From positions 248,001-312,000 of the forward strand of contig JAXGYZ010000004.1 of assembly GCA_040772005.1 (NCBI GenBank): DNA of 64,000 nt, given 5' to 3'. Within the stretch, counting starts at the first letter, position 1, and each line of letters opens with the position of its first letter. Below, piece by piece: positions 8,661-17,175 of the stretch. A program made the translations under genes and the position numbers. The notes under the pieces were generated by a model that was given only the letters and a program-made list of their open reading frames with translations, was not told the origin of the DNA and made no database searches. The stretch is from MWBF01 sp040772005 (lineage in GTDB: Bacteria; Chloroflexota; Anaerolineae; CG2-30-64-16).

Positions 8661-9062
8661 ATGAACGAACTGATCGTCGAATTTCCCGGCGGCGCGCGGG
8701 TGGATGCGTACTACGGGCCCTATACCATCAAGACCGACCAGCCGCCGATGGGCGGCGGAAACGGCTCCGCACCGACGCCTTTCTCGCTGTTCCTCGCGTC
8801 GATGGGCACCTGCGCCGGCATTTACGTGCTTGGCTTCTGCCGCCAGCGCGGCCTGCCGACCGAGAAAATTCGCATCGTGCAGCGCATGGAGACCGATCCA
8901 CGCACCCACATGATTTCGAAGATCACACTCGACATCGTCTTGCCGCCCGATTTCCCGGAGAAGTATCGCGAGGCGATCATCCGCTCCGCAGAGCAGTGTG
9001 CGGTGAAGAAACACCTGGAGGCCCCGCCGCAGTTCACCGTCACGACGAAGGTCGCGGCGTAA
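8661..9062 (+). CDS. OsmC-family protein (thiol peroxidase-like)
   Basis: A 133-residue protein covering a whole OsmC domain. Two conserved cysteines, Cys51 in MGTCAGIY and Cys113 in AEQCAVKKH, match the redox pair used by OsmC/Ohr proteins to reduce organic hydroperoxides. The gene starts at ATG 8661 behind AAGGA; an in-frame ATG at 8622 has no ribosome site. The YhfA-like subgroup has similar spacing but no proven substrate. It ends at a strong shared hairpin. Confidence 0.85.
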   Translation: MNELIVEFPGGARVDAYYGPYTIKTDQPPMGGGNGSAPTPFSLFLASMGTCAGIYVLGFCRQRGLPTEKIRIVQRMETDPRTHMISKITLDIVLPPDFPEKYREAIIRSAEQCAVKKHLEAPPQFTVTTKVAA

Positions 9063-9079
9063 AGAGGCTGATCCCGTTA

Positions 9080-9121
9080 ACACGCGGAGTCCGCATTCTC
9101 AAATGCGGACTCCGCGTGTTG
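9080..9121. terminator. Bidirectional hairpin terminator, repeat family 1 copy B
   Basis: A perfect 19-bp stem (9080-9098 with 9103-9121) around the loop CTCA. It separates the convergent OsmC and histidine kinase genes. Its 12-bp core and loop are the same as in the hairpin at 1068-1099. Confidence 0.7.
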
Positions 9122-9202
9122 TGACTCAGTATGCTATGGCTGCGCCAGGACTTGAAACGGCCACACAGCATCCGTAATTCATAATCCGCAATTCTCAGTT
9201 CG

Positions 9203-10576
9203 TCACTCTCCGCCTTCCGGCAGCGTCATCGTGAACGTGGTCCCGACACCGACCGCGCTCTCGACCGTCAATGTGCCGCCGTGCGCGGCGACCAATTGCC
9301 GCGCAATCGCAAGTCCTAGCCCCGCACCGCCACCCTGGCGGCTGCGGCTGCGGTCGCCCCGGTAAAACCGGTCGAACACATGCGGCAGGTCCTCCGCCGC
9401 AATCCCTGAACCCGTGTCGACCACTTCCAGGCGCACTCCTTGGCCCGCGCGCGCCACGCGCACGGTCACCTGCCCGCCCGCCGGCGTATGGCGCAGGGCG
9501 TTGCTCAACAGGTTGCGCAACACCTGGGCCAGCCGGTCCGCGTCGCCCGACACCGCAGGCAGCCCGCTCGCTGCATCCAGTGCAAGCTGAACGCCCGCCG
9601 CCTCGGCCACCGGCGCGAACTGCGCCACCGCCGCGCGCCCCAGCGCAATCAGGTCCACCGGCAAGCGTTCCAGGCGCAATTGCCCGGCGTCGGCCAGCGC
9701 GAGGTCGTGCAGATCATCCACGAGTCGGGTCAGCAGCCGCGTTTCATCGTACAGGCTGGCAACCTGCGCCATCTCCAGCGGATAGACCCCGTCCAGCAGC
9801 GCCTGGAGGTTGCCCTGCACTACGGTCAGCGGCGTGCGCAGTTCGTGCGAGATATCGGCAATCAGGTTGCGCCGAAGCGTTTCGGCCTGCGCCAGGCTCG
9901 CAGCCATCTCATTGAATGCAGTGCCCAGCGCGCCGGTTTCGTCGCGCGTATGGATGGCCACGCGCTGCGACAGGTCGCCGCCGGCAATGGCCTGTGCGGC
10001 CTGCGTCAGCCGCGCGAGCGGCGCAGTCAGCAGGCGGCTGAGCAAGAGGCCGAGGACGAGGGAAAGCACAGCCGCGCCCAGCGCCGCCCACAGCAACGAT
10101 AGCTTGACCTGCTGGAGAAAGGCCTCGGCCAGCGGATCCAGGACGGTCTCGGATGACCGGATGCTGAGCAGCGTGCCGATGTGCTGGCCCGCCAGTTGCA
10201 GCGTCACACCTTGCGCCAGCACATCCGCCGGTAGCTGTTCGCCAACCAGCTCACCGCTCTTGCTGGCAATGACGCGGCCTTCGCTGTCTGCGATAGCCAG
10301 GTTGGGGCCGGCCATCATTGCACCGCCTCGCCCGCGGCCCATGCTGCCCGGCCCAAGCTCTGCCAGCAGCGTCTCCACCCCCTCCCAGCTCCCGCGGCCG
10401 GCATAGTAGTCGACCAGCACATCGGCCCAGCCGGCCTGCGCGCCCATGCCGGTCGCCACGACGTATTGGCGGAACTGGCTGCTTGTCGTGCGCAGCGCGA
10501 ACGCAGCCACCACGCCGATGGCGACCAGCGAGACCGCCAGAAAGGCCGCGGTCAGCTTGACCCAGAGCCGGTTCAC
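9203..10576 (-). CDS. Sensor histidine kinase (BaeS/HAMP type)
   Basis: A 457-residue membrane kinase. Helix 1 is residues about 8-28, then an extracytoplasmic domain of about 130 residues with a Gly/Met-rich stretch (GPGSMGRGRGGAMM), helix 2 about 159-180, and HAMP about 181-233. HisKA follows with DISHELRTPL (phospho-acceptor His244), and then HATPase with NLLSNALRHTP, DTGSGI and GLGLAIARQL. It would phosphorylate the response regulator just upstream. The start is GTG at 10576, overlapping the regulator stop as GTGA, so the two are translationally coupled. The signal is unknown. Confidence 0.95.
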   Translation of the reverse strand: MNRLWVKLTAAFLAVSLVAIGVVAAFALRTTSSQFRQYVVATGMGAQAGWADVLVDYYAGRGSWEGVETLLAELGPGSMGRGRGGAMMAGPNLAIADSEGRVIASKSGELVGEQLPADVLAQGVTLQLAGQHIGTLLSIRSSETVLDPLAEAFLQQVKLSLLWAALGAAVLSLVLGLLLSRLLTAPLARLTQAAQAIAGGDLSQRVAIHTRDETGALGTAFNEMAASLAQAETLRRNLIADISHELRTPLTVVQGNLQALLDGVYPLEMAQVASLYDETRLLTRLVDDLHDLALADAGQLRLERLPVDLIALGRAAVAQFAPVAEAAGVQLALDAASGLPAVSGDADRLAQVLRNLLSNALRHTPAGGQVTVRVARAGQGVRLEVVDTGSGIAAEDLPHVFDRFYRGDRSRSRQGGGAGLGLAIARQLVAAHGGTLTVESAVGVGTTFTMTLPEGGE

Positions 10577-11268
10577 AGGTCTGCCCCAAGCTTGTAGCCC
10601 ACCCCGAACACCGTCTGGATGTAGCGCGGGTGGCGTGGGTCGTCGCCGAGCTTGGCCCGCAGATTCTTGATATGCGCGTCGATCGTGCGCTCGTAGCCTT
10701 CGTAGGCCTCGCCTTGCACGCGATCCAGCAGTTCCAGGCGCGTGAACGCGCGGCCGGGATTCTGCAGCAACACGGTCAGCAGCTCAAACTCGGTCGGCGT
10801 CAGGTCGAGCGGCCGCCCATCGAGCGCGCCCGCATGACCGGCCAGGTCGAGCACGAGCCCACCCGCGCTCAACGCGCCGGCCGCCGGCGCTCCAGCTCCA
10901 GCGGCTGTCGCCCGCCGCAGCACGGCCCGCACCCGCGCAACCAGCTCGCGCGGGTTGAAGGGCTTGGTCATGTAATCGTCCGCGCCCAGCTCCAACCCCA
11001 CGATTTTATCCGTATCCTCGATGCGCGCGGTGAGCATGATGATGGGCGTGTCGCGCTCGCGGCGCAGGATGCGCGCCACTTCGAGCCCATCGATGCCGGG
11101 CAGGCCGAGGTCCAGGACGACCAGGTCCGGCTTCTCGCGCCGCGCCTGGATCAGCGCGGTCTGCCCGTCGCCCGCCTCGACCACCGTGAACCCGCCTTGC
11201 TCCAGGTAGGAACGCACCAGCCGGACGATTTTCGCTTCGTCATCAACAACCAGGATTTTAGGGGCCAT
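10573..11268 (-). CDS. OmpR/PhoB-family response regulator
   Basis: A 231-residue two-domain regulator. The receiver (1-120) has the acidic pair DDE at 9-11, phospho-acceptor Asp53 in VLDLGLPG and Lys102 in MTKPF. The C-terminal winged helix (about 135-230) has LTPTEFELL and the YIQTVFGVGYKL end typical of OmpR DNA-binding domains. It is encoded directly downstream of a secreted C25 peptidase gene with a 24-bp gap, and overlaps its partner kinase, so the three may share a transcript. GGAGG precedes the ATG. Confidence 0.95.
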   Translation of the reverse strand: MAPKILVVDDEAKIVRLVRSYLEQGGFTVVEAGDGQTALIQARREKPDLVVLDLGLPGIDGLEVARILRRERDTPIIMLTARIEDTDKIVGLELGADDYMTKPFNPRELVARVRAVLRRATAAGAGAPAAGALSAGGLVLDLAGHAGALDGRPLDLTPTEFELLTVLLQNPGRAFTRLELLDRVQGEAYEGYERTIDAHIKNLRAKLGDDPRHPRYIQTVFGVGYKLGADL

Positions 11269-11292
11269 ACATCCTCCGCCGTCGGATCCCGC

Positions 11293-14217
11293 TTACGGCA
11301 ATCGCAACCGGGTTGCCGGATCCCCGAACAACACCGTGGTGTCCACGATATCCAGCCAGGAATCTGAATTGGCCAGGAAATGCTGCCGGGCCGCATCGAG
11401 CGCGACTCCGACCGGCTGGATCCCGTCGCTGAACACGGACTTGACCAGCCCTCGATTCAGTTCCAACAGCGCACTGCCCACATGCAGGCCGCTGGGCCCG
11501 ACCGTCACCACCGAGCCCTTGCCCGGCGTCAGCACGAACGCCTCGCTCAACGAGCGCAAGTCGCCGGACGCGTCGAACAGGTTGATGAAGTAACCCGTCC
11601 AGCAGGAGTAGTCGACCGTCATGGGCAAGCTGGCAGTCTGAGACATGGCCGCGAGGGAGAAGTTGCTGAACACCTGGGTGCTGCCCCAGCGGAACCGCGA
11701 GGCATGGCCGAACCACTGCACCATCAGGCTGTCACCCAGCGCCGCCTTGATCGCCGTGTTCATGTCCGGTGTGCCCTGGCCGGGATTCGCGTAGATATAG
11801 TCCTTCTCCCAGTAGATGGTGCGGCTTTCCACCGTGCCGGGCAGCGTGTTCAGCCGGATATTATCGCTCATGGCATGGAAATCGCCGACCGGGTCATCGG
11901 CCTGGTCTGCGACGAACGTCACCCGGTTCTGCCAGGCGCCGCCGGGCATAGCAGCCGGGTTTTCATAGGCGAGAATCTTGTTGACCAGCGCGGTCGCTTC
12001 CGCCGGGGTCCGCGCGGGGATGCGGCCCAACGCCATATCCGGCATGAAGTCCGCGTCGCCGTCGACGCTGGCATAGCGGTTGTCCGCCGCCGTCTCCCCG
12101 ATGAAGGGGTCGATGTGCAGCAGGTAGGGCGGAATCAGATTCGGCATGTCGGGACGCAGGGCGGCCTTGAAGTCATAGTGCCCGTCGCCGACGAGCAGGA
12201 CGTAGGCGGGCCGCGCGCCGCCCGGATTCCAGTTATGATAGGCGTAGGACACGAACGCGCGCAGCGCCTCCGGGTCCACGCGGCCCCCGCTGAACTCGTC
12301 GTAGACGTGCTGCACATCCACCTTCGCCACCCGCAGCCCTTCCGCCGCGCGATGGTCGAGCAGCGGCTGGACGGCATCCCACAACGAACGGTGGACGATG
12401 GCGATGTAGTCCGCCTGCACGTCCGGCGAGCGCCAGGCCGAACCGGCGTCCGACTCGATGGCCGCGGGCTGGCGCAGCGCATCCGGCCCCGCCAGGAAGT
12501 AAGCCGCACCCGCGCCCGCCCCATCCAGGAATTGCACTTCGTAAGTCGCGCCCGCGGGCGTCTGTGCGGCGCCGTCCAGCCGGACGGGATGCCGCGCGTC
12601 GTGCACGTCGTAGACCCGGACGCCGGCGGACGTGAAGCCGCCCGCGCTGAACGGGATCGGTTGCGCCGCCGGTGCGCCGGCTGCCCGATAGAACAGCAGC
12701 GGCAGATAGACGCGCGGGCCGGCGGTCGCCGGCCCGGCCCACCGGCCCTCGACGTAGAGCCGGTTGCTCTCCGCCAGCGCCCACGCGGGATAGGTCAGCT
12801 CGACCCAGTCGGGCGACACCCAATAGCCCGTGACACCCGGCAACTGGGCCAGCGCGGTTTCCATGCGCAGGGGATTGGCCCCTTCTGCCAGCACGGCGAC
12901 GGGCACGTTCAGCTTGACTAAATGCGTGACGCTGCCGTCCCACTGGTGTACGCCCAGGTCATGGTTGTTGATGCGCAGCGCGACCGACTGGTCCGGCGCC
13001 TGATCCAGGGCCGCGCCGCCGTGGAACGCGGCGCGCAGTTGCGCGGTTCTCGCCGCGGCCAGGTACCGCAGCGTCAGCGTGTAAGTCGTCCCGGCCACCG
13101 GCACAGCGGCATTGGCATACAGCGGATCGTCAAACAGGTGATCCGCGTCGCGCGGCAGGTCATAGGTGCTGTAATAGGACCGGTCCCGCTCGAAGCGGAT
13201 GGTCTGCGGGATGATGCTGACCGGCACCCAGTCGGGCGGCGCGCTGACCTGCCGTGCGGCCATGCGCGCGGGAGTCACGCCGGACCAGGTGAAGCGGTAG
13301 ACGTTCTGGGTCATGTAGCGGCCCACATAGGGCTCGGCGTAGAAGATGACCAGGTCGCCGGGATCGAAACGACCATCCGCCGCGCCCGTGACCTCGATAT
13401 CCACCGGCGCGCCGAGATATGACACCGCGAACTGCGCGGGATTCGCGCTCGCCAGCGGCACGCCGGCGGCCTGCAGGTCGCCGTACGTGAGCCGGTACAG
13501 CCCGCGCTCGGCAGTCCGGATGCGCAGGCCCGGCGGATTGGCTGCGGGCATCAGGCTGCCGGCGGCGTAGCTTTCCGCCTGCCCTGCGACATCGGCGGCA
13601 GACGCGGTAAGCGTGATGCGTACCTCGATCGTGCGGTGCAGCCGAAGCTGGCCCTGCACGGGGTTATACTGGAAGGGGAAGACGCGGACGGGCAGGAATC
13701 GCTGCTCGCGCTGCTGCACGACAGGCCCGGCCTCGACGAGCCGCGCGGGATAGAACGCGTCGGCACCGTAGATGGCGGGATCGGGCCGCTCGACCAGCGG
13801 CACCGCACCCGGCAGGTCTGCCGCCGCGTCCGGATCGTTGACGGGCAGGCCGCCCGGCAGATGCAGATTCAGTTCCGGCACAGGCACGGCGGGCAGCGCG
13901 GCATCCAGCGCCAGCAGCTCGCCCGCGGACGCCGTGTAGGAGATCGTCCACGCGCCGTCATGGGGCAGGGGCACCAGTTCGATGCGCACCGGCAGGGCGG
14001 GCGCGCCGGGCGTCGCGTGCGTCGCATAGCCCGGCACATGCAAACCTGCATCATCCAGGCGGAAGTCCGGTGTCTCAACCGTCAGGCGAATCTCATCATC
14101 AACAACGGCGGCAGCATCCGCCGTCGCGGGGACAGCGGGCAACGCGATCGCCAGCAGCACTGCCAGCAGCAGGACACGCGCCAGAACTGACCGGGCGCGC
14201 GGATGTCGATAAACCAT
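11293..14217 (-). CDS. Secreted C25-family (gingipain-like) peptidase
   Basis: A 974-residue exported protein with a signal peptide (hydrophobic run LARVLLLAVLLAIALP). The N-terminal half (about 30-600) is beta-rich. The C-terminal half matches the C25 catalytic region: PAYVLLVGDGHYDF, then DNRYASVDGD, and the likely catalytic dyad His838 in VQWFGHAS and Cys872 in VDYSCWTGYF. C25 enzymes are cysteine endopeptidases with a caspase-like fold. No C-terminal secretion domain is evident. ATG 14217 (the second of two adjacent ATGs) lies six bases after GGAGGGG. It is the first gene of the leftward block with the two-component system. Confidence 0.85.
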   Translation of the reverse strand: MVYRHPRARSVLARVLLLAVLLAIALPAVPATADAAAVVDDEIRLTVETPDFRLDDAGLHVPGYATHATPGAPALPVRIELVPLPHDGAWTISYTASAGELLALDAALPAVPVPELNLHLPGGLPVNDPDAAADLPGAVPLVERPDPAIYGADAFYPARLVEAGPVVQQREQRFLPVRVFPFQYNPVQGQLRLHRTIEVRITLTASAADVAGQAESYAAGSLMPAANPPGLRIRTAERGLYRLTYGDLQAAGVPLASANPAQFAVSYLGAPVDIEVTGAADGRFDPGDLVIFYAEPYVGRYMTQNVYRFTWSGVTPARMAARQVSAPPDWVPVSIIPQTIRFERDRSYYSTYDLPRDADHLFDDPLYANAAVPVAGTTYTLTLRYLAAARTAQLRAAFHGGAALDQAPDQSVALRINNHDLGVHQWDGSVTHLVKLNVPVAVLAEGANPLRMETALAQLPGVTGYWVSPDWVELTYPAWALAESNRLYVEGRWAGPATAGPRVYLPLLFYRAAGAPAAQPIPFSAGGFTSAGVRVYDVHDARHPVRLDGAAQTPAGATYEVQFLDGAGAGAAYFLAGPDALRQPAAIESDAGSAWRSPDVQADYIAIVHRSLWDAVQPLLDHRAAEGLRVAKVDVQHVYDEFSGGRVDPEALRAFVSYAYHNWNPGGARPAYVLLVGDGHYDFKAALRPDMPNLIPPYLLHIDPFIGETAADNRYASVDGDADFMPDMALGRIPARTPAEATALVNKILAYENPAAMPGGAWQNRVTFVADQADDPVGDFHAMSDNIRLNTLPGTVESRTIYWEKDYIYANPGQGTPDMNTAIKAALGDSLMVQWFGHASRFRWGSTQVFSNFSLAAMSQTASLPMTVDYSCWTGYFINLFDASGDLRSLSEAFVLTPGKGSVVTVGPSGLHVGSALLELNRGLVKSVFSDGIQPVGVALDAARQHFLANSDSWLDIVDTTVLFGDPATRLRLP

Positions 14218-14278
14218 CATCTTCCCCTCCATTACGATATGACCCATCCGTATTTGCACAGCTAAACATTTACCACAA

Positions 14279-14368
14279 CAGGAACCCCAAATGCAGGCGG
14301 CGCATGGCGACCGTAAGCATCCTGAACGGATGGGCGCCGCTGCGCAGCCCTCCGCTCAGGATGCCTGC
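14279..14368. repeat. Palindromic repeat, family 6 copy A (GCATCCTGAGCGGA-type)
   Basis: GCATCCTGAACGGA (14317-14330) is the inverted match of TCCGCTCAGGATGC (14351-14364) with one mismatch, and an outer GCAGGC/GCCTGC pair flanks it. The left edge, CAGGAACCCCAAATG (14279-14293), differs by only two bases from the terminal inverted repeat of the MITE-like element at 38516-38660, so this may be a decayed copy of it. It lies upstream of the C25 peptidase. Confidence 0.65.
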
Positions 14369-14384
14369 GCTCAACCTTGCACCC

Positions 14385-14873
14385 TCACGCGCGCAGCTCA
14401 TCCTCCAGCGCAGCGCGCAGCATCAGGTACGTCTCATCGAGCGTCTGTGGGATGACGCGCGTCTCGGCCAGCAGCGACATGAAGTTCGTATCGCCGTTCC
14501 AGCGCGGCACGACGTGCATGTGGAAATGGTCCTTCACCCCTGCACCCGCGACCTTACCCAGGTTGGCGCCGATGTTGAACCCCTCTGGCCGCATGGCCCG
14601 GCGCAGCGCGCGCAGCCCCAGCGTGAGCAAGTCCATGACCTCGGCCATCTCTTCCGGCGTGAGCGCCTCAGGGCTGTCCACATGGCGGTAGGGCACGGCC
14701 ATGAAGTGCCCGTTGTTGTAGGGATAGCGGTTCAGCACCAGGAACGCCAGGCGGCCGCGGTGAACGATCAGCATCTTGCGGTCATCGCCTTCGAGCATGT
14801 CGCAGAAGATGCACCCGACCTGCTTATCGCTCAGGATGTACGCCATCCGCCAGGGGGTAAAGAGATGATCCAT
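14385..14873 (-). CDS. HIT-family hydrolase / Ap4A phosphorylase-like protein
   Basis: A 162-residue HIT protein. The histidine triad is DHFHMHVVPRW near residue 115, and the N-terminal GCIFCDML holds a Cys-x-x-Cys pair seen in zinc-binding HIT proteins. Length and the N-terminal PWRMAYI resemble diadenosine polyphosphate phosphorylase/hydrolase members rather than the shorter Hint type. It would cleave or phosphorolyse nucleotide phosphoramidates or Ap4A in the cytoplasm. ATG 14873 (MDHLFTPWRMAY) is preferred to an upstream in-frame ATG at 14921 because family similarity begins here. Confidence 0.88.
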   Translation of the reverse strand: MDHLFTPWRMAYILSDKQVGCIFCDMLEGDDRKMLIVHRGRLAFLVLNRYPYNNGHFMAVPYRHVDSPEALTPEEMAEVMDLLTLGLRALRRAMRPEGFNIGANLGKVAGAGVKDHFHMHVVPRWNGDTNFMSLLAETRVIPQTLDETYLMLRAALEDELRA

Positions 14874-14898
14874 GCCTCGCCCCTTTGAGAGCAGAGAA

Positions 14899-15012
14899 AT
14901 AGAACGCTGATGACGTGCCAACTTACGGTTGGCCCTGATTGAACTGATTAATGTGATTATTATGTTTTATCAATCAGGCAGATCAGTCTCATCTGCGTCA
15001 TCTGCGTTCTAT
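14899..15012. repeat. Palindromic repeat, family 3 copy B
   Basis: ATAGAACGCTGATGACG at the left and TCATCTGCGTTCTAT at the right are imperfect inverted arms around an A/T-rich centre. It lies between transketolase (stop at 15022) and the HIT gene, so it could act as a terminator for the former. Confidence 0.75.
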
Positions 15013-15021
15013 GCGCGCCGG

Positions 15022-17061
15022 TTATTTCCCCAGCACCTTCAGCGCGTGCCGGACGACGTTCTCCGCGGTGATGCCCAGGTAGGCCATGACCGCGGGCCCC
15101 TTGCCCGACTCACCGAACCGGTCGATGCCGACCGTCGCGCCCGCGTCGCCGGCGTAGCGCTCCCAGCCGGTCGTGACCCCGGCCTCCACCGTCACGCGGG
15201 CCTTGATTGCCGCGGGCACGACCGCCTCGCGGTACGCCGCGTCCTGCGCGTCGAACAGCTCCCAGCTCGGCATGGAGACGACCCGCGCAGCAATGTCCTG
15301 CTCTGCCAGGTGGTCGCGCGCGGCCATCGCCACGTTGACTTCGGAGCCGGCAGCAATCAGGATGACATCAGGGTGCCCGTCCGCGGCGTCGGCCAGCACG
15401 TAGCCGCCCCGCGCCGTCTGGCTGTGATCCTCGGTGCCCGCCATCACGGTCAGGTTCTGCCGCGTCAGCAGCAGCGCGACCGGCCGCTCCCGGTGGGTCA
15501 GCGCGTAGTGCCAGGCCGCGGCCGTCTCGTTCGCATCCGCCGGGCGCAGCACCACCAGCCCCGGAATCGAACGCAGCGCCAGCATGTGCTCGATGGGCTG
15601 GTGAGTCGGGCCATCCTCGCCCACGCCCACACTGTCGTGCGTCCAGACGAACACGACCGGCGCGTGCATGATCGCGCTCAGCCGGACCGCGCCGCGCATG
15701 TAGTCGGAGAAGACCAGGAACGTGCCGCCGTAGGGATGCACGCCGCCGTGGACAGCCATGCCGTTGAGCATCGCGCCCATCGCGTGCTCGCGGATGCCGA
15801 AGCGGATGTAGCGCCCCGCAAAGTCGCCGGGCTTGATGTCCGTCACGCCCTTGAAGCGCGTGTTGTTCGAGGGGGTCAGGTCCGCGGAGCCGCCGATCAG
15901 GGTCGGGATGCGCGGGCCGATGGCGTCGAGCACCTTGCCGGATGCAGCGCGTGTGGCAATCTTGTCGCCCGGCTGCCAGACGGGCAGCGCGGCCTCCCAG
16001 CCGTCGGGCAGCTTGCGGTCGAGCACCTGCACCTGGAACGCCGTGCCCAGCTCCGCATCCGCCGCCTTGTAGCGGGCGACCAGCGCGTTCCAGGCGGCCT
16101 GCTGCTGCGCGCCGCGCGCGCCCGCCTGCCGGTAGCGCGCGTATACCTCATTCGGCACCCAGAACTGCTCATCTGCGGGGAGGCCGAGCGCCTGCTTGGT
16201 CAGCCGCACTTCCTCTGCGCCGAGCGGCGCGCCGTGGGCTTCCGCGGTGTCCTGCTTGTTGGGGCTGCCGTACGCGATGTGCGACTTGCAAATGATGAGG
16301 CTGGGCCGGTCGGTGACCTGCTGCGCAGCGACCGTGGCGGCCGCGATGGCGGGCATGTCGTACGCGCTCACGGTCTGCACGTGCCAGCCGTAGGCCTCGA
16401 AGCGCAAGGGAACATTGTCGCTGTATGACAGGGAGGTCGGGCCGTCGATGCTGATGTTGTTGTCGTCGTAGTAATAGATCAGCTTGCCCAGCTTGAGATG
16501 GCCGGCCAGCGACGCCGCCTCGTGGCTGATGCCCTCCTGCAGGTCGCCGTCGCTCACGATGGCGTAGACATAGTGGTCCACCACGTCGAAGCCGGGCCGA
16601 TTGTAGTTCGCGGCCAGGAACGCTTCGGCCAGCGCCATGCCTGCGCCCGTGGCAAACCCCTGTCCCAGCGGGCCGGTCGTCGTCTCCACGCCGGGCGTAT
16701 GGCTGTATTCCGGGTGGCCCGGCGTCTTCGACCCGAGCTGGCGGAACGCCCTGAGCTCATCCATCGGCAAGTCATAGCCCGCCAGGTGCAGCAGGCTGTA
16801 CAGCAACATCGAGCCGTGTCCGGCCGAGAGGACGAACCGGTCGCGGTTGAACCAGTGTTCGTCGGCAGGATTCTGGCGCAGGAAGCGGCTCCAGATGACG
16901 TGCGCGACGTTCGCCATGCCCATCGGCATGCCGGGGTGGCCCGAATCGGCCTTCTGGACGCCGTCCATAGCCAACCCGCGAATCACGTTCGCGCACAGGT
17001 CATCCAATGCATCGAAGGTCAGGGCCGCCTGCTCAGAGGTAACGTTGGCAGAATGATTCAC
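15022..17061 (-). CDS. tkt: Transketolase
   Basis: A 679-residue full-length transketolase for the pentose phosphate pathway or Calvin cycle. The N-terminal thiamine domain has the GDLQEGISHE and DDNNISIDG motifs (metal and ThDP diphosphate binding). The Pyr domain contains TVEAG-like strands and DSVGVGEDGPTHQP, followed by the C-terminal domain. The start is GTG 17061 preceded by AGGAGG with a 5-nt gap. It is divergent from birA with 114 bp between starts. Confidence 0.97.
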   Translation of the reverse strand: MNHSANVTSEQAALTFDALDDLCANVIRGLAMDGVQKADSGHPGMPMGMANVAHVIWSRFLRQNPADEHWFNRDRFVLSAGHGSMLLYSLLHLAGYDLPMDELRAFRQLGSKTPGHPEYSHTPGVETTTGPLGQGFATGAGMALAEAFLAANYNRPGFDVVDHYVYAIVSDGDLQEGISHEAASLAGHLKLGKLIYYYDDNNISIDGPTSLSYSDNVPLRFEAYGWHVQTVSAYDMPAIAAATVAAQQVTDRPSLIICKSHIAYGSPNKQDTAEAHGAPLGAEEVRLTKQALGLPADEQFWVPNEVYARYRQAGARGAQQQAAWNALVARYKAADAELGTAFQVQVLDRKLPDGWEAALPVWQPGDKIATRAASGKVLDAIGPRIPTLIGGSADLTPSNNTRFKGVTDIKPGDFAGRYIRFGIREHAMGAMLNGMAVHGGVHPYGGTFLVFSDYMRGAVRLSAIMHAPVVFVWTHDSVGVGEDGPTHQPIEHMLALRSIPGLVVLRPADANETAAAWHYALTHRERPVALLLTRQNLTVMAGTEDHSQTARGGYVLADAADGHPDVILIAAGSEVNVAMAARDHLAEQDIAARVVSMPSWELFDAQDAAYREAVVPAAIKARVTVEAGVTTGWERYAGDAGATVGIDRFGESGKGPAVMAYLGITAENVVRHALKVLGK

Positions 17062-17135
17062 AGATTCCTCCTGAATATGACGGGTGCAGCCGGGGGCGGC
17101 TCACCCGCTGATTGACGACAATCGGAAAACCCAGT

Positions 17136-17165
17136 TTACCACCTGAACGCCTTCTCGTCTATACT
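17136..17165 (+). promoter_or_regulatory. Probable birA promoter TTACCA-18-TATACT
   Basis: TATACT at 17160-17165 is ten bases before the birA ATG; TTACCA (17136-17141) stands 18 bases upstream of it as a weak -35. The resulting 5' leader would be only a few bases and no Shine-Dalgarno is seen. Confidence 0.45.
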
Positions 17166-17175
17166 CAGGCTCACG

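Noticed and set aside
11380..12921. A long plus-strand open frame opposite the C25 peptidase
   Set aside because: The composition is typical of antisense GC-rich DNA (Arg, His, Gly), and the opposite strand has a coherent signal peptide and catalytic motifs.
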